Shown here: piece after piece, positions 44,779 to 56,340 of the stretch
Layout: the number at the start of each line of letters is the position of its first letter
Numbering within the stretch: position 1 is the stretch's first letter
Program-made: the position numbers and the translations under genes
DNA from: Saccharina japonica
Lineage: Eukaryota; Sar; Phaeophyceae; Laminariales; Laminariaceae
Direction: 5' to 3'
Length of the DNA stretch: 64,000 nt
NCBI GenBank assembly: GCA_008828725.1
Contig: MEHQ01001628.1
Coordinates: 62,001 to 126,000, forward strand
Notes under the pieces: generated by a model
What the model saw: only the letters and a program-made list of their open reading frames with translations
Database searches by the model: none
What the model was told of the DNA's origin: nothing

Positions 44779-46867
44779 TACAAGGGGCTTCGCCGGCGGC
44801 CTGGACGGCCGCCGGTCGCAGCCTTGCGTGACGCCGAAAATGTTAGCAGCATTGTGGCAAAGGACGGGGTGTGATAAGACTGGGTGAGACACAGAGTATC
44901 CCCTTGCAGGTTTGTCTATTAAGCATCCTTGGTGTTACTCACTTTCCGTAGAATCAAGCATAGAAGAGGAGCAGCTTATATTAATCCCCGAGCCAGATGA
45001 CACCTGCCTCGGGCACGGGCTTCAAGTATGGCCCTCAGATCTTATAAATACCCCGAATACGAATGTCATCCCCAAGTTATACGAAAGCGGACCAATTACC
45101 TATACAGAGGTAATTACCGGCCTTCCTAGCCCATACCATTACAGAGGGTCAGACGTAATGCGAAGAGTTACACACGTTAGCAGCAACGTTGTGTCCATGA
45201 ATGAAAATCAGACGTACTGCCAAGAGTTGAGAGCGCTCTGCACACTGCCCACGGAGAGTGACAATCGTACGTACTCGTAATAAATGTGATACTGCTGCTG
45301 CTGTACTCATATACGTGTGTGCTCGTATATATCTTGGTCACAAACCTGACACATGCGCATTGTATGCTGTACAGCTCTGCCTACTACCTACGGTGTGGGC
45401 CTACACGCCCACATCTTCGACACAGGCGAACAACGGCGACAACAGCAACAGCAACTGATACGTGCGTGTATCTTTAATAGAGGTCATACATATCCAACCC
45501 ACATACTTCGGACTGCTCACAGCTCGTGGTAAGTACTGTTGTAGTACAGCAGCAGTAGTAGTTCTGACACATACGTGTCTTCGATATATACCCGATGACC
45601 CTTCTCTCGGGACTGGCCCGAGAGGCGGACGCTGCTGTAACATTGTGAACCCAGGGAGATGATAGAGTTGCCTCCTGAAAGGCTAACCACGCTCTCGTCC
45701 AGAGCTCCTGAATACCCCGAGTGTCCGGGTGTTGGACGCGTAGTGCGTTGGTTAAGCGTAAGCCAAGCGCATAGCGGACCATAGACAGGTAGACACATGA
45801 CATACGGACATATCACTGAACGATAGACATTGGGTTTGACCTTCATCTTTCACTTGTGGGTGGTATTGAAAAAACACCAGGTGGCGCCATGGAGCACCCA
45901 TATCCGCCCTTCAGGTCGATTCGGGGTTTCCACAACATAATAGCGTTCCTATGACGGGGAACCCATCCTCAACCTCCATCATTCAAGCGGGGAGCCTCGT
46001 ACAGCTTGACCCCCGTTATAACGATGGACCCTCCGCGTAGTACTGGCCACGACAGTCGCTTACGCATCACAGTATTATCCTCTGGCTCACAAAGCCCGCT
46101 GCAACAATGCACGTATACATCTACGCGCCTCCTCTGCCAGACAGAGCACAAAAAACAAAAAACGTAAAAAAACGTAAAAAAAACGACACATAAATCGTGT
46201 TTCCCCATCCCCGTTTGCAAATGCCATTTTTCAATCTTGAAACCCTCAACAGCATGCAGCGTCTACTATGGGCTATGACGGTAAAAAAAATGTGCGACCA
46301 CAGCTGCTGCTGCTGTACAAACCATAGGAGCTCCGCAGCAATGTTGACAGTGCATGAGCTGCTACTCTCCATATCACACGTGCTACTTGCTGTACTATAC
46401 ATACATACGTACACGACGTATACGGTACAGTAGCAGTATAGCTCTCTCATCTCTCTCTCAGCAAAACAAATATTGATGGCAGTTCTCGACAAAGCCTGGG
46501 TGGCATGTGTTCTCGGGGCGTCCCAGATCTGAGCACACAGCCTCCGACGCAGGCCCCCACAGTGTTGACGGCGGCCGGGTAGCCGATCCCCCCCACGGAT
46601 CGAAGGTCAGAGAACACGTACGCGAAAAAAAAACACGAAGACATACGCCCTGTCGGTGGGCAATGCGCCAAAACCCTCACAGGGCACGATTCTTGGTAGA
46701 TCTCGCCGTAGATCTGGGCGTTAAGGCCTCGCGCAGGCGCTACGGTGCCTAGCGGGCGGATCCGCTAAGCCGGGCGTTGCAGGCGAGGCGGGGGCACGCC
46801 TCGGCGAAGAAACCACGCGGAAAAGCGTTCAGTGGCGGGAGAGATTCGCAGACCAAAGGATGGTCAG
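44779..46867 (-). repeat. Repeat family U, copy 1 (longest copy)
   Basis: Starts ACAAGGGGCTTCGCCGGCGG (44780), followed by a CTGGAC-looped GGCGGCC/GGCCGCC hairpin. It shares GAGAGCGCTCTGCACACTGC, AACAGGCGAACAACGGCGAC-like and GTTCTCGACAAAGCCTGGGT segments with the other copies. It carries extra sequence at about 44900-45150 and 45600-46080. Its tail is cut near the Harbinger-like element at 46878. The minus strand is used so that the hairpin end (CCTTGT) is the 3' end. Confidence 0.75.
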
Positions 46868-47512
46868 GTTCGTCTAAGGCCGTTTCTTATGGGATTTTTT
46901 TAGAGGTTCATAAATGGACCCCTTTTGACTCGTCTGTTTGTGACTTCATTTTTGAAGTCGTGTATCCAAGTGTAGTTTCTTATGGAAGCGTATGACAAAA
47001 AAACGCGTTTCATTGTTTTCGTGTGAGGCGGAGACCACAAAAGACGGAGACCACACACAAACCAAGTACTGCTGTACTGCTGTACCAGGTATGATATTAT
47101 ACCAGGTACATTATATGTATACAGCAGCAGACAGCAGTGCTGCGACCGACCGTACGAAGCAGGTACCACCGAGATCGTACTCGTTCAAGGCAAAAGTTTG
47201 CATCGAGCCACCCCAACATCGCCCAGCAAGTGCCACCTCTCCGCGCGCAGCTCTTTCGACCCCAAGAGAGCGGTGACGGCACCTAGATGCCGAGCGTGCT
47301 CGGCTAGTCGAGAGCAAGATGCTGCAGCAGCAGTGGTAGGATACGAGCTGCCCAGCGAGAGCTCGTTCGTCGATAATTCCTCAAGAAGATCGACGGCTCA
47401 CATCCACCTCATCGTCCCTCCCCGATGCCGTAGTGAGAGTTCCTGACTGGGGGCCGGGCGAGGAGTGTAGGCTTGTACGCGACCGCTTCTTCAGTCCGTA
47501 TATACAGCTCTA

Positions 47513-47521
47513 CTCGTACTA
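47513..47521. repeat. Micro-insertion CTCGTACTA after TA
   Basis: The relative at 20425-20450 reads CAGCTCTA-CTGGTGTGCCGGG. This copy reads CAGCTCTA-CTCGTACTA-CTGGTGTGCCGGG. Flanks are identical. Confidence 0.8.
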
Positions 47522-47677
47522 CTGGTGTGCCGGGTACATGTATAATCGTACGAGTGCTGTTTGTTATACTAAACATAGTGTGCATACAAAAACCTATACA
47601 AATATCAAATTTGAACTCCAGATTGTAACCTCTGACCCTGTTCATTCTGGGGCGCACAGAATGAGTGAGGTGGCCTA

Positions 47678-47782
47678 TTACGGGGGACCATAGTAAATAG
47701 GACCTACGTTACACCCAAAAACCTATATATTTACCTATTTTCACGAACAATATTTGGTCCTATTTACTACGGTCCCCCGTAA
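47678..47782. mobile_element. 105-bp MITE with 27-bp inverted ends, TA target site
   Basis: Ends TTACGGGGGACC ... AATAGGACC and the complement, with one mismatch in 27 bp, are flanked by TA (47676-47677, 47783-47784). The relative at 20590 reads GGTGGCCTGGTCAAA across this point, so it is a paralogous empty site. Tc1/mariner-type by target site. Confidence 0.9.
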
Positions 47783-48059
47783 TAGTCAAACTGACGTTCA
47801 TATTTTTTTGTGGTCAAACTTCGTCGTTTTGAGTTCCATAAGATGCCGTTTTTTTGCACTTGGTCAAAAGGGGTCCATTTATGAACCTCAAAAAGAAACC
47901 CATAAGAGACGGCCTAAAAGAACTAAGTTAGGTTTATTTATATTGCGTTTTAGCATGTCAATTGTATGGATTTGAGTATGACTCGGTCATGGTGTTGCTG
48001 CATACGAAGTGAATACACATCTACTGCTGGTATACGTACTTCTGTACTGCTGTAGTACA

Positions 48060-48150
48060 AGGTGGGTGGTGGGTGGATCGATTGGTGGGTGTGTCGATGG
48101 GTTGTTGGATGGGTGTGTGGGTGGGTCGGTTGGTACGTGGTTGAGTGCTT
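48060..48150 (+). repeat. Degenerate GGGT/GGTT minisatellite
   Basis: About 90 bases of irregular GGTGGGTGG, GATGGGT and GTGGGTGGGTCGG units. It is G-rich and could form a quadruplex. Confidence 0.7.
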
Positions 48151-48235
48151 TCGTGCCTCTGTGTGGGTGGTGGCCGTGTTATTTTTTTGGTAACCTTTTT
48201 ATGCTCGTCGTACCACTATTAATAGTAAGTCATAA

Positions 48236-49133
48236 TATATGTATAGGTACCAAATGGACATTTTCCCGGAATACTTTCACTTTTCACCTCCGGCCGCGGG
48301 TCTTTTCTCGCGCTATCGGCTGCGGGGCACGCGGGGGGCCCGCGTGTACGCCACGGCGCAAGTGCGGGTCCCGGCCGAGGCCCGTTGGGCGTGCTCTGGG
48401 CTTTCAAAGTCGCAAATTCTGGCAAATAACTCAGGAGAGGCGTTCCGACTTGACACCGCCTCGCAACTACTCTGAAAAACCTGACGTACGACTATTTTTT
48501 TATCCGTGTATAAATTTTGATGGTTCGTTTTTGGCCCGCCGCATGAACGGAGCACACACAGAACGCACCACGCACGAGACAGTAAGGATCACACCGACAT
48601 TGAACGAGGCATACATCAAGCGTCGTGCAGCAATAGTTGATACCATGTTGCACGCGTCTGCTCTCTCTGGGCTGTGTACAGCAGTAGAGCAGTTGTACGA
48701 GACGCTTGCAAAATCACATGCGCATTTTATGTAAATTTATAAATTTAAATTTGGTTCCAAGATTTTGAAATCTACGTAGAGTACATACTACACAGATCTA
48801 CGAGTACTATGTACAGCACGAGTATCGTACGTAGGCATATTATATTTACCTCTCTCTATCTGCGTGAACGATAGGCCGATCTACATATAATACGTACGAA
48901 TACGAGTATTTTGGTGCAGCAGTAGTAGTAGAGTAGTAAGAAGCTGCATAACACACAGTAGCCGCTGTTCAGATTGTTGCCTTTGTGGCGGCTGTGGTGC
49001 CCTGTTTGCGTGCGCAGATGAGTATATTATACTCATCTGTATACGTAGCGTAGAACAGCCGTGATACCTCGTTGACAATGTGTACTATTTATTGTGTGCA
49101 CACTCTGCTCTCCAGCACAACAACTACAGTAGA
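48236..49133 (+). repeat. Repeat family R11, copy 2 (5' part)
   Basis: It begins TATGTATAGGTACCAAATGG, as at 10918, and stays co-linear through CGGCCGCGGGTCTTT, GACACCGCCT and TCTACGTAGAGTACA. Family U copy 2 starts at its end, so the hairpin terminus is missing. Confidence 0.75.
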
Positions 49134-50449
49134 TACAAGGGGCTTCGCCGGCGGCCTGGACGGCCGCCGGTCGCAGCCTTGCGTGATGCCGGAACGTTAG
49201 CAGCATTGTAGCGAAGGACGGGCGGGCGGGGGTCAGACGTAATGCCAAGAGTTCCACACGTCGTTAGTTAGCAGCAGCGTTGTGTCGAAGGATGGAAATC
49301 AGACGTACTGCCAAGAGTTGAGAGCGCTCTGCACACTGCCCACGGAGAGTGGCAACCGTACTCGTAATACATGTGATACTGCTGCTGCTGCTGCTGTACT
49401 CATATACGTGTGTGCTCGTATGTATCTTGGTCACAAGCCTGACACATGCGCATTGTATGCTGTACACGGCGGTGTGGGCCTACACACCTACTACACATCT
49501 CCGAAATTCGAAACAGGCGAACAACGGCGACAACAGCAACAGCAACTGATACATGCGTGTATCTTTGATAGTGGTCATACATATCCAACCCACATACTTG
49601 TGATGCTCACTGCTCGTGGTAGGTACTGTTGTAGTACAGCAGTAGTAGTACTGATACATACCTGGTACATGTTTTCCATATATACCCGATGCACGTGTAC
49701 ATCTACGCGCCTCCCATACGTTAGAGAACAAAAAACAAAAACGGTAAAAAACGACAAAAAAACGTGTTTCCCCATCCCCGTTTGACAATGCCATTTTTTT
49801 ACGTTAAAACCCTCAACAGCATGCAGCGCATAGTCCACTAAAAAGGTGCGACCACAGCTGCTGCTGTGCAAATCATAGGAGCTCCGCAACAACATTGACA
49901 GTGCATGAGCTGCTAGTCTCTTATCACACGTGCTACTTGCTGTAGACTACATACATACATACGTACACGTATGCGTACAGCAGCAGGAGCTCTCTCTCGG
50001 CGAAAAACATATTGATGGCAGTTCTCGACAAAGCCTGGGTGGCATGTATGTGTTCTCGGGGCGTCTCAGATCTGAGCACACAGCCTCCCGCGCAGGCCTC
50101 CACCATGTTGACGGCGGCCGGGAAGCCGACCCCCCCCACGGGTCGGAGGTCAGAGAACACGTACGTGAAAAAACCACGCGAAGGTATAGGCGTTGTCGGT
50201 GGGCAATGTGCCCAAACGCTCACAGGGCACGATTTTTCGTAGATCTCGTCGTAGATCTCGACGTCGAGGCCTCGCGCGCGCGCTACGGCGCCGAGCGGGC
50301 GGATCAGCTAAGCCGGCGGTTGCAGGCGAGGCGGGGGCACGCCTCAGCGAAGAAATCGCGCGGAAAGGCGATCAGAGGCTGGAGATATCCGCAGACCTAA
50401 GGATGTGCATATGTGATAAGCGAACTAAGATGTATAGATTAATATAGAT
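49134..50449 (-). repeat. Repeat family U, copy 2
   Basis: About 1.3 kb from ACAAGGGGCTTCGCC to the tail GTGATAAGCGAACTAAGATG. Open frames in all copies shift against each other and show no domain, so it is treated as non-coding. It is followed at 50451 by the head of a diverged relative. Confidence 0.8.
49661..49667. repeat. Micro-insertion CCTGGTA (TA to TACCTGGTA) in U copy 2
   Basis: Copies 3 and 4 read GATACATA-CATGTT (TA at 52360-52361 and 53661-53662). Copy 2 reads GATACATA-CCTGGTA-CATGTT. Two copies without against one with polarises it as an insertion. Confidence 0.85.
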
Positions 50450-50450
50450 T

Positions 50451-50520
50451 TACAAGGGGGGCTTCGCCGCGGCGGGCTGACGCCCGCCTGCGGCTACGCG
50501 CAATGCCCGTAACGGCGAGG
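50451..50520 (-). repeat. Head of a diverged family-U relative
   Basis: ACAAGGGGGGCTTCGCCGCG is followed by a GGCGGGC-TGAC-GCCCGCC hairpin. It has the same end plan as family U but different stem sequence. It abuts the tail of U copy 2. Confidence 0.6.
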
Positions 50521-51841
50521 AGTAGTCTACTGAGGTAGATTAATAGCTAAGCTTAGGGCGAACAAAGCGACTCCGTACTGCCAAGGGGTGTACAGCAGTA
50601 GTACAGGACACCTAATGAGAAACACTCACAAACGGAGGCTAGGTTTCTTATTTACATGAGAGGAGACGATGCGTTTTATACTAACTTCAATATAACGGCT
50701 CCCGAATTTCTTGCGTTTTATACTAACTTCAATATAACGGCTCCCGAATTTCTCATTCCTTGTAAATATTACCCTGTGGTACTGAGGTATTCTGATACGT
50801 ACGTACGTGTATATCAGCAGTAAGCTATAAAAATCCGTACGTGTATCAGCGGTAAGTAGTTCGTAAAATCCAGCATCGAGCATAAAAACATAATCAACCT
50901 TGGATCTTGCATGTAGCCCACGGGACAAATATAAATGCAATACGAGTACGAGTATACACATACCGGTAATGAATTCGGAACCACTTTTTTCGAAAAAAAG
51001 CAAGTTCTCGACCATCACCGTACTTTTATTGGGAATGTTGGAGTGTCCACCGCTCGCATACGAACAGAAACAACAAGCACCGGTATTAATAGTATCTATG
51101 AGTATCACACTGGTGTACCACGCACGTATGAACCCATGATACACAGGTCTGTTTCTGCTGTGGTGCTGGTACTACTGCATCATACGTGCGTACGTACGTA
51201 CGTACGTACGTGTATATCAGCAGTACAGTAGTAGTACGTGGTCTTATAAAAATCTGGGTTCTCGTCGTCGTCATAAAAAGCGGAGAATCTTTGATTATGC
51301 ATGTAGCTGCGTGTAAAAAAAAAAGAGCGTGTGTGTTTTGTATGTGCGCTCTCCATCACCATATTCTTGGTAAACGTTGCAGCAGCGCCCACCGCCCGCA
51401 TGTTCACGCCCGCGAGCGCACGCGAGGCCCTGCCCGGTACTACAGTATATCCAGGCCGACGGGCACGTAAACCGATAAATTATCCCGACACGCTCCTGAG
51501 GAGCGCATGCGGTAGATATTTTTTGGGGTCTCGTAAGGTTCAAAACAGATAATCATCCCGCACGGGACTGTCAGAAAAAAAAACGACGTGCGTTTGTATG
51601 GCGAGCCTGTGACAAATAGGCAATAAATCCTCAAACAAACGTACCCCCATGGACCTCGTGTAGCGCAAGGCCGAGGCCGCCCTTTGCAGAGTAAGCAGAG
51701 AAGGTATCGTCGAGCACGATGAGCGAGTTGCATGCCGCCGGGTGGACCTCATCGCGAGATATCGCGAAAAAGGCTCAAATCTACGTCTAAGAAAAGCCGA
51801 GGAGCTCTCACACGAGACCACCAACAATATCGTACATGTAT
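50521..51841. other. Spacer between U copies 2 and 3, no gene recognised
   Basis: It contains a 42-bp tandem duplication at 50670-50751, a GTACGT microsatellite at 51184-51211, and two related segments around CGTACGTGTATATCAGCAGTA (about 50800 and 51200) each followed by TATAAAAATC. Open frames show no domain. Confidence 0.5.
50670..50751 (+). repeat. 42-bp tandem duplication
   Basis: TGCGTTTTATACTAACTTCA ... ACGGCTCCCGAATTTCT occurs twice in direct succession (50670 and 50712) without mismatch, so it is recent. Confidence 0.9.
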
Positions 51842-53138
51842 GTACAAGGGGCTTCGCCGGCGGCCTGGACGGCCGCCGGTCGCAGCCTTGCGTGATGCCG
51901 GAATGTTAGCAGCATTGTAGCGAAGGACGGGGGTCAGACGTAATGCCAAGAGTTATACGTACACGTTGTTAGTTAGCAGCAGCGTTGTGTCGAAGGATGG
52001 AAATCAGACGTACTGCCAAGAGTTGAGAGCGCTCTGCACACTGCCCACGGAGAGTGGCAACCGTACTCGTAATACATGTGATACTACTGCTGCTGCTGTG
52101 CCCATATACGTGTGTGCTCGTATGTATCTTGGTCACAAACCTTACACATGCGCATTGTATGCTGTACACGGTGTGGGCCTACACACCTACACATACATAC
52201 ATCTATCTTCGAAATTCGAAACAGGCGAACAACGGCGACAACAGCAACAGCAGCAAGCAACTGATACATGCGTGTATCTTTGATAGTGGTCATACATATC
52301 TAACCCACATACTTTGAACTGCTCACAGCTCGGGGTAGGTACTGTGTAGTACTGATACATACATGTTTTCGATATATACCCGATGCACGTATACATGTAC
52401 GCGCCTCCTACGTATACGCCAGAGAACAAAAAACAAAAACGGCAAAAAACGACAAAAAATGGTGTTTTCCCATCCCCGTTTGCCAATGCCATTTTTTTAC
52501 GTTGAAACCCTCAACAGCATGCAGCGCGTAGTCCGCTAAAAAGGTGCGACCACAGCTGCTGCTGTACAAATCATAGGAGCTCCGCAACAACATTGACAGT
52601 GCATGAGCTGCTACTCTCCATATCACACGTGCTACTTGCTGTAGACTACATACATACATACGTACACGTATACGTACAGCAGCAGGAGCTCTCTCTCGGC
52701 GAAAAAAATATTGATGGCAGTTCTCGACAAAGCCTGGGTGGCATGTATGTGTTCTCGGGGCGTCTCAGATCTGAGCACACAGCCTCCCGCGCAGGCCTCC
52801 ACCATGTTGACGGCGGCCGGGAAGCCGACCCCCCCCACGGGTCGGAGGTCAGAGAACACGTACGTGAAAAAACCACGCGAAGACATAGGCGTTGTCGGTG
52901 GGCAATGTGCCCAAACGCTCACAGGGCACGATTTTTCGGAGATCTCGTCGTAGATCTCGACGTCGAGGCCTCGCGCGCGCTACGGCGCCGAGCGGGCGGA
53001 TCAGCTAAGCCGGCGGTTGCAGGCGAGGCGGGGGCACGCCTCAGCGAAGAAACCGCGCGGAGAGGCGGTCAGAGGCGGGAGATATCCGCAGACCTAAGGA
53101 TGTGCATATGTGATAAGCGAACTAACATATATAGATTT
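51842..53138 (-). repeat. Repeat family U, copy 3
   Basis: Starts ACAAGGGGCTTCGCC at 51844, ends AACTAACATATATAGATTTA. It is directly followed by copy 4 with no spacer. It lacks the CAGCAGTAGTAGTA stretch present in copies 2 and 4. Confidence 0.85.
51958..51961. repeat. Micro-insertion CGTA (TA to TACGTA) in U copy 3
   Basis: Copy 4 reads AGTTATA-CACGTTGTTAG (TA at 53257-53258). Copy 3 reads AGTTATA-CGTA-CACGTTGTTAG. Confidence 0.8.
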
Positions 53139-54425
53139 AACAAGGGGCTTCGCCGGCGGCCTGGACGGCCGCCGGTCGCAGCCTTGCGTGATGCCGGAAC
53201 GTTAGCAGCATTGTAGCGAAGGACGGGGCGGGGGTCAGACGTAATGCCAAGAGTTATACACGTTGTTAGTTAGCAGCAGCGTTGTGTCGAAGGATGGAAA
53301 TCAGACGTACTGCCAAGAGTTGAGAGCGCTCTGCACACTGCCCACGGAGAGTGGCAACCGTACTCGTAATACATGTGATACTGCTGCTGCTGCTGTACTC
53401 ATATACGTGTGTGCTCGTATGTATCTTGGTCACAAGCCTGACACATGCGCATTGTATGCTGTACACGTTGTGGGCCTACACACCTACTACAACACATCTT
53501 CGAAATTCGAAACAGGCGAACAACGGCGACAACAGCAACAGCAACTGATACATGCTGCGTGTATCTTTGATAGTGGTCATACATATCCAACCCACATACT
53601 TGTGATGCTCACTGCTCGGGGTAGGTACTGTTGTAGTACAGCAGTAGTAGTACTGATACATACATGTTGTCGATATATACCCGATGCACGTGTACATCTA
53701 CGCGCCTCCTATACGTCAGAGAACAAAAAACAAAAACGGTAAAAAACGACAAAAAAACGTGTTTCCCCATCCCCGTTTGCCAATGCCATTTTTTTACGCT
53801 GAAACCCTCAACAGCATGCAGCGCGTAGTCCGCTAAAAAGGTGCGACCACAGCTGCTGCTGTACAAATCATAGGAGCTCCGCAACAACATTGACAGTGCA
53901 TGAGCTGCTAGTCTCTTATCACACGTGCTACTTGCTGTAGACTACATACATACATACCGTACACGTATGCGTACAGCAGCAGGAGCTCTCTCTCGGGAAA
54001 ACAATATTGAGGCAGTTCTCGACAAAGCCTGGGTGGCATGTATGTGTTCTCGGGGCGTCTCAGATCTGAGCACACAGCCTCCCGCGCAGGCCTCCACCAT
54101 GTTGACGGCGGCCGGGAAGCCGACCCCCCCACGGGTCGGAGGTCAGAGAACACGTACGTGAAAAAACACGCGAAGATATAGGCGTTGTCGGTGGGCATGT
54201 GCCCAAACGCTCACAGGGCACGATTTTTCGTAGATCTCGTCGTAGATCTCGACGTCGAGGCCTCGCGCGCGCGCTACGGCGCCGAGCGGGCGGATCAGCT
54301 AAGCCGGCGGTTGCAGGCGAGGCGGGGGCACGCCTCAGCGAAGAAACCGCGCGGAAAGGCGTCAGAGGCTGGAGATATCCGCAGACCTAAGGATGTGCAT
54401 ATGTGATAAGCGAACTAAGATATAT
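53139..54425 (-). repeat. Repeat family U, copy 4
   Basis: Starts ACAAGGGGCTTCGCC at 53140, ends GCGAACTAAGATATATAGATT at about 54425, where R14 copy 2 begins. It is very close to copies 2 and 3. Confidence 0.85.
53639..53652. repeat. Indel CAGCAGTAGTAGTA after TA in U copy 4
   Basis: Copies 2 (49637-49650) and 4 carry it between GTAGTA and CTGATAC. Copy 3 reads GTAGTA-CTGATAC directly (TA at 52350-52351). It creates TACAGCAGTA. Confidence 0.75.
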
Positions 54426-54779
54426 AGATTTATAGTTATGTTTGTGAAATTTTCGCACTTTTCGCAACTTTTGTCTTCGTACGAGCACTTTTCGGCAAAA
54501 CGCTTAGTACCCCGACACAACAAGCCCGGCCGGACACATTGGTCGAGGTTTGGGCTCGATCCGAGCTCTGTGGCTCGCGTGGCGGGCGCTCGAAGTTTTT
54601 TTTCCCGCGGGAGTGGATAAGCCGATTTCCCGGGTTTCGCTGCGTGAGGCCCTGTTCATGTTCAGTCGTGCGTTTTTTGTGCGTTTCTTGCCGAGAGCAC
54701 GGGGAGCACACACGAACAACAGCAGCACCACAGAGAGCGTGTTACAAACAGTACAACCTCAATGTTACAAACCTGCTGC

Positions 54780-54818
<39 letters not shown>

Positions 54819-55884
54819 ATTACATCATGCATGCGCGTGCCTCAGATCCGTGCTGTACCGTGACGAGTTGCTTTTGTCGAAGCCTGCGATTTTCCGAGTC
54901 ATGGTATAATAACTGCAGATCGATGCTCATGTACGAATCTCTCCGCTGTCCCGGAATGTAAGAAACTTTTGTTCATTAAAACTATATATAAACTGTCGTT
55001 ACTTTTCCGGGCAGAGTGATACAACACTGTGCGCCTCGAAGGCAGATCTGTGATGTGCTCTGTTGTTGCTACGAGCTACGAGTAGTTTTGCTTTCATAGG
55101 AGCCAGCAATCCGTCACCAAACGACACCACCACCACCACTCTTCTACCCGCTGCTGCTGTTGATGTTGCTGTAGTGCTGTGGCTAGCTGTGTCTATCGGA
55201 GCCTACCGTCCATAATCCACACCATCTATCTACCCTTTTCTGTTCTGCTGCTGTGTGTGTAACAGAGCCACGCCCACTCTGACCGGAAATTAATGGCCGC
55301 TTTTGAATACCACGATACATCACACAACATGCAACGAACACAAGCAACGCCACAGCCCCGGCTAGAAGCACAAGCAGCAGACGTGACTGTGGCGGATCCA
55401 CCGTATACTGCTGTGGCTATTAATTAGTGGTTGCTTCATCGCAGCAGGCTTGCATCCGTCATCAGGCACCACCATCTCTCTCTCTTCTGCTGCTGTTCTG
55501 TTGTTGCTTGCTGCTGTGCTTGCATCATGTATGTGCGACCTGTCGTGTGGCTGACGCGGGCCGCGACAAATAATCGTGTAGTACAGGAAAATGTATCTTT
55601 GAAAGTATAGGGTAACGGTCACCATGCACGATTTTATGCTTAAGGCTTGAGTTCGATCCTTGGCGATGACTCTGGATACTTTTTTTTTTTTTTGTATTGT
55701 ACGTAACCCAGACCCCCATAATATAAGACAGGAAGCACACAAAAACTAAGTGGATTTCTTAGGCAGGTATACAATATGATATGCGTATGATACAATATCG
55801 CATGCTGTTGTTTTGATATTAATAGTAGGTTTTCGATTCGCCCTTGCGCCACTCCCCCAGGCACGTCCCGGAGGGGAACCTTGT
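54426..55884 (+). repeat. Repeat family R14, copy 2
   Basis: Homologous to 14481-16092 from TAGTTATGTTTGTGAAATTT to the hairpin end CCC-GGA-GGG-GAACCTTGT (55867-55884). It contains a 12-unit CAG run at 54781-54816 that copy 1 lacks, and the tRNA-like block at 55597-55700. Confidence 0.8.
54781..54816 (+). repeat. CAG trinucleotide run, 12 units
   Basis: Uninterrupted CAG repeated 12 times inside R14 copy 2. No supported coding frame covers it. Confidence 0.95.
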
Positions 55885-56340
55885 ATTTATTATAACTGTG
55901 TGTGCTCTGTGTACTTAATTGTTGTGTATTGTTTATGTTATGTGCTCTGTGCTATGCTGTTGGTACTGTTCTGTATACAGCAGTCACTTCTTCTGTTGGA
56001 CCGGTATTGCGTACTCTAGGTCCGCTCTGTGTGTATAGTCTTGGTACTGAACTATTTATACTCTATGTACTCTGCGTGATATATATATGTGCTTCTGTAG
56101 TGTGGCCCGGCTGGCGAGATGCCAATCTCACAGGTTGTCTGCCCGGCCTCGCCCGGATTATCAGGGTGTTTGCTTCGTTTTTGTCGCGATTCACGAGTTG
56201 TTCGTGGATCTACTCGGCATAACAAATCACAATTCAACACAAATACTCATAGTAGTGGGTGCCTGCAGTTCATAAACTATGGGTCGAGAAAAACGAGCTT
56301 AGTTAGGTTGGCACAAACAAAATATAACTTCGGTTTTAAA
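55885..56340. other. Spacer, no gene recognised
   Basis: T-rich with CTGTGT-type words. No domain or repeat boundary is seen. Confidence 0.4.

Larger units (their letters stand above)
46878..47914. mobile_element. PIF/Harbinger-like non-autonomous element, TSD TAA, complete
   Basis: The inverted ends GGCCGTTTCTTATGGG ... GGTTCATAAATGGACCCC extend about 55 bp. TAA flanks both sides (46875-46877, 47915-47917). It is 1037 bp with no transposase. A 105-bp MITE (47678-47782) lies inside. A truncated relative is at 20052-20726. Confidence 0.85.

Noticed and set aside
45700-45790. tRNA-like stretch (GCGTAGTGCGTTGGTTAAGC)
   Set aside because: An A-box-like run is present, but no B box follows at tRNA spacing.
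49930-54425. Conserved open frames of 150-207 residues repeated in family U copies
   Set aside because: The frames shift between copies through small indels, differ in length, and have no domain; similarity is explained by the DNA repeat.
44779-54425. Family U as classical Helitrons
   Set aside because: There is a 3' hairpin, but no TC start, no CTRR end and no A/T insertion pattern; kept only as a loose comparison.
49134-54425. CRISPR-like array
   Set aside because: The repeated units are about 1.3 kb of eukaryotic repeat, with no short evenly spaced repeats and no cas genes.
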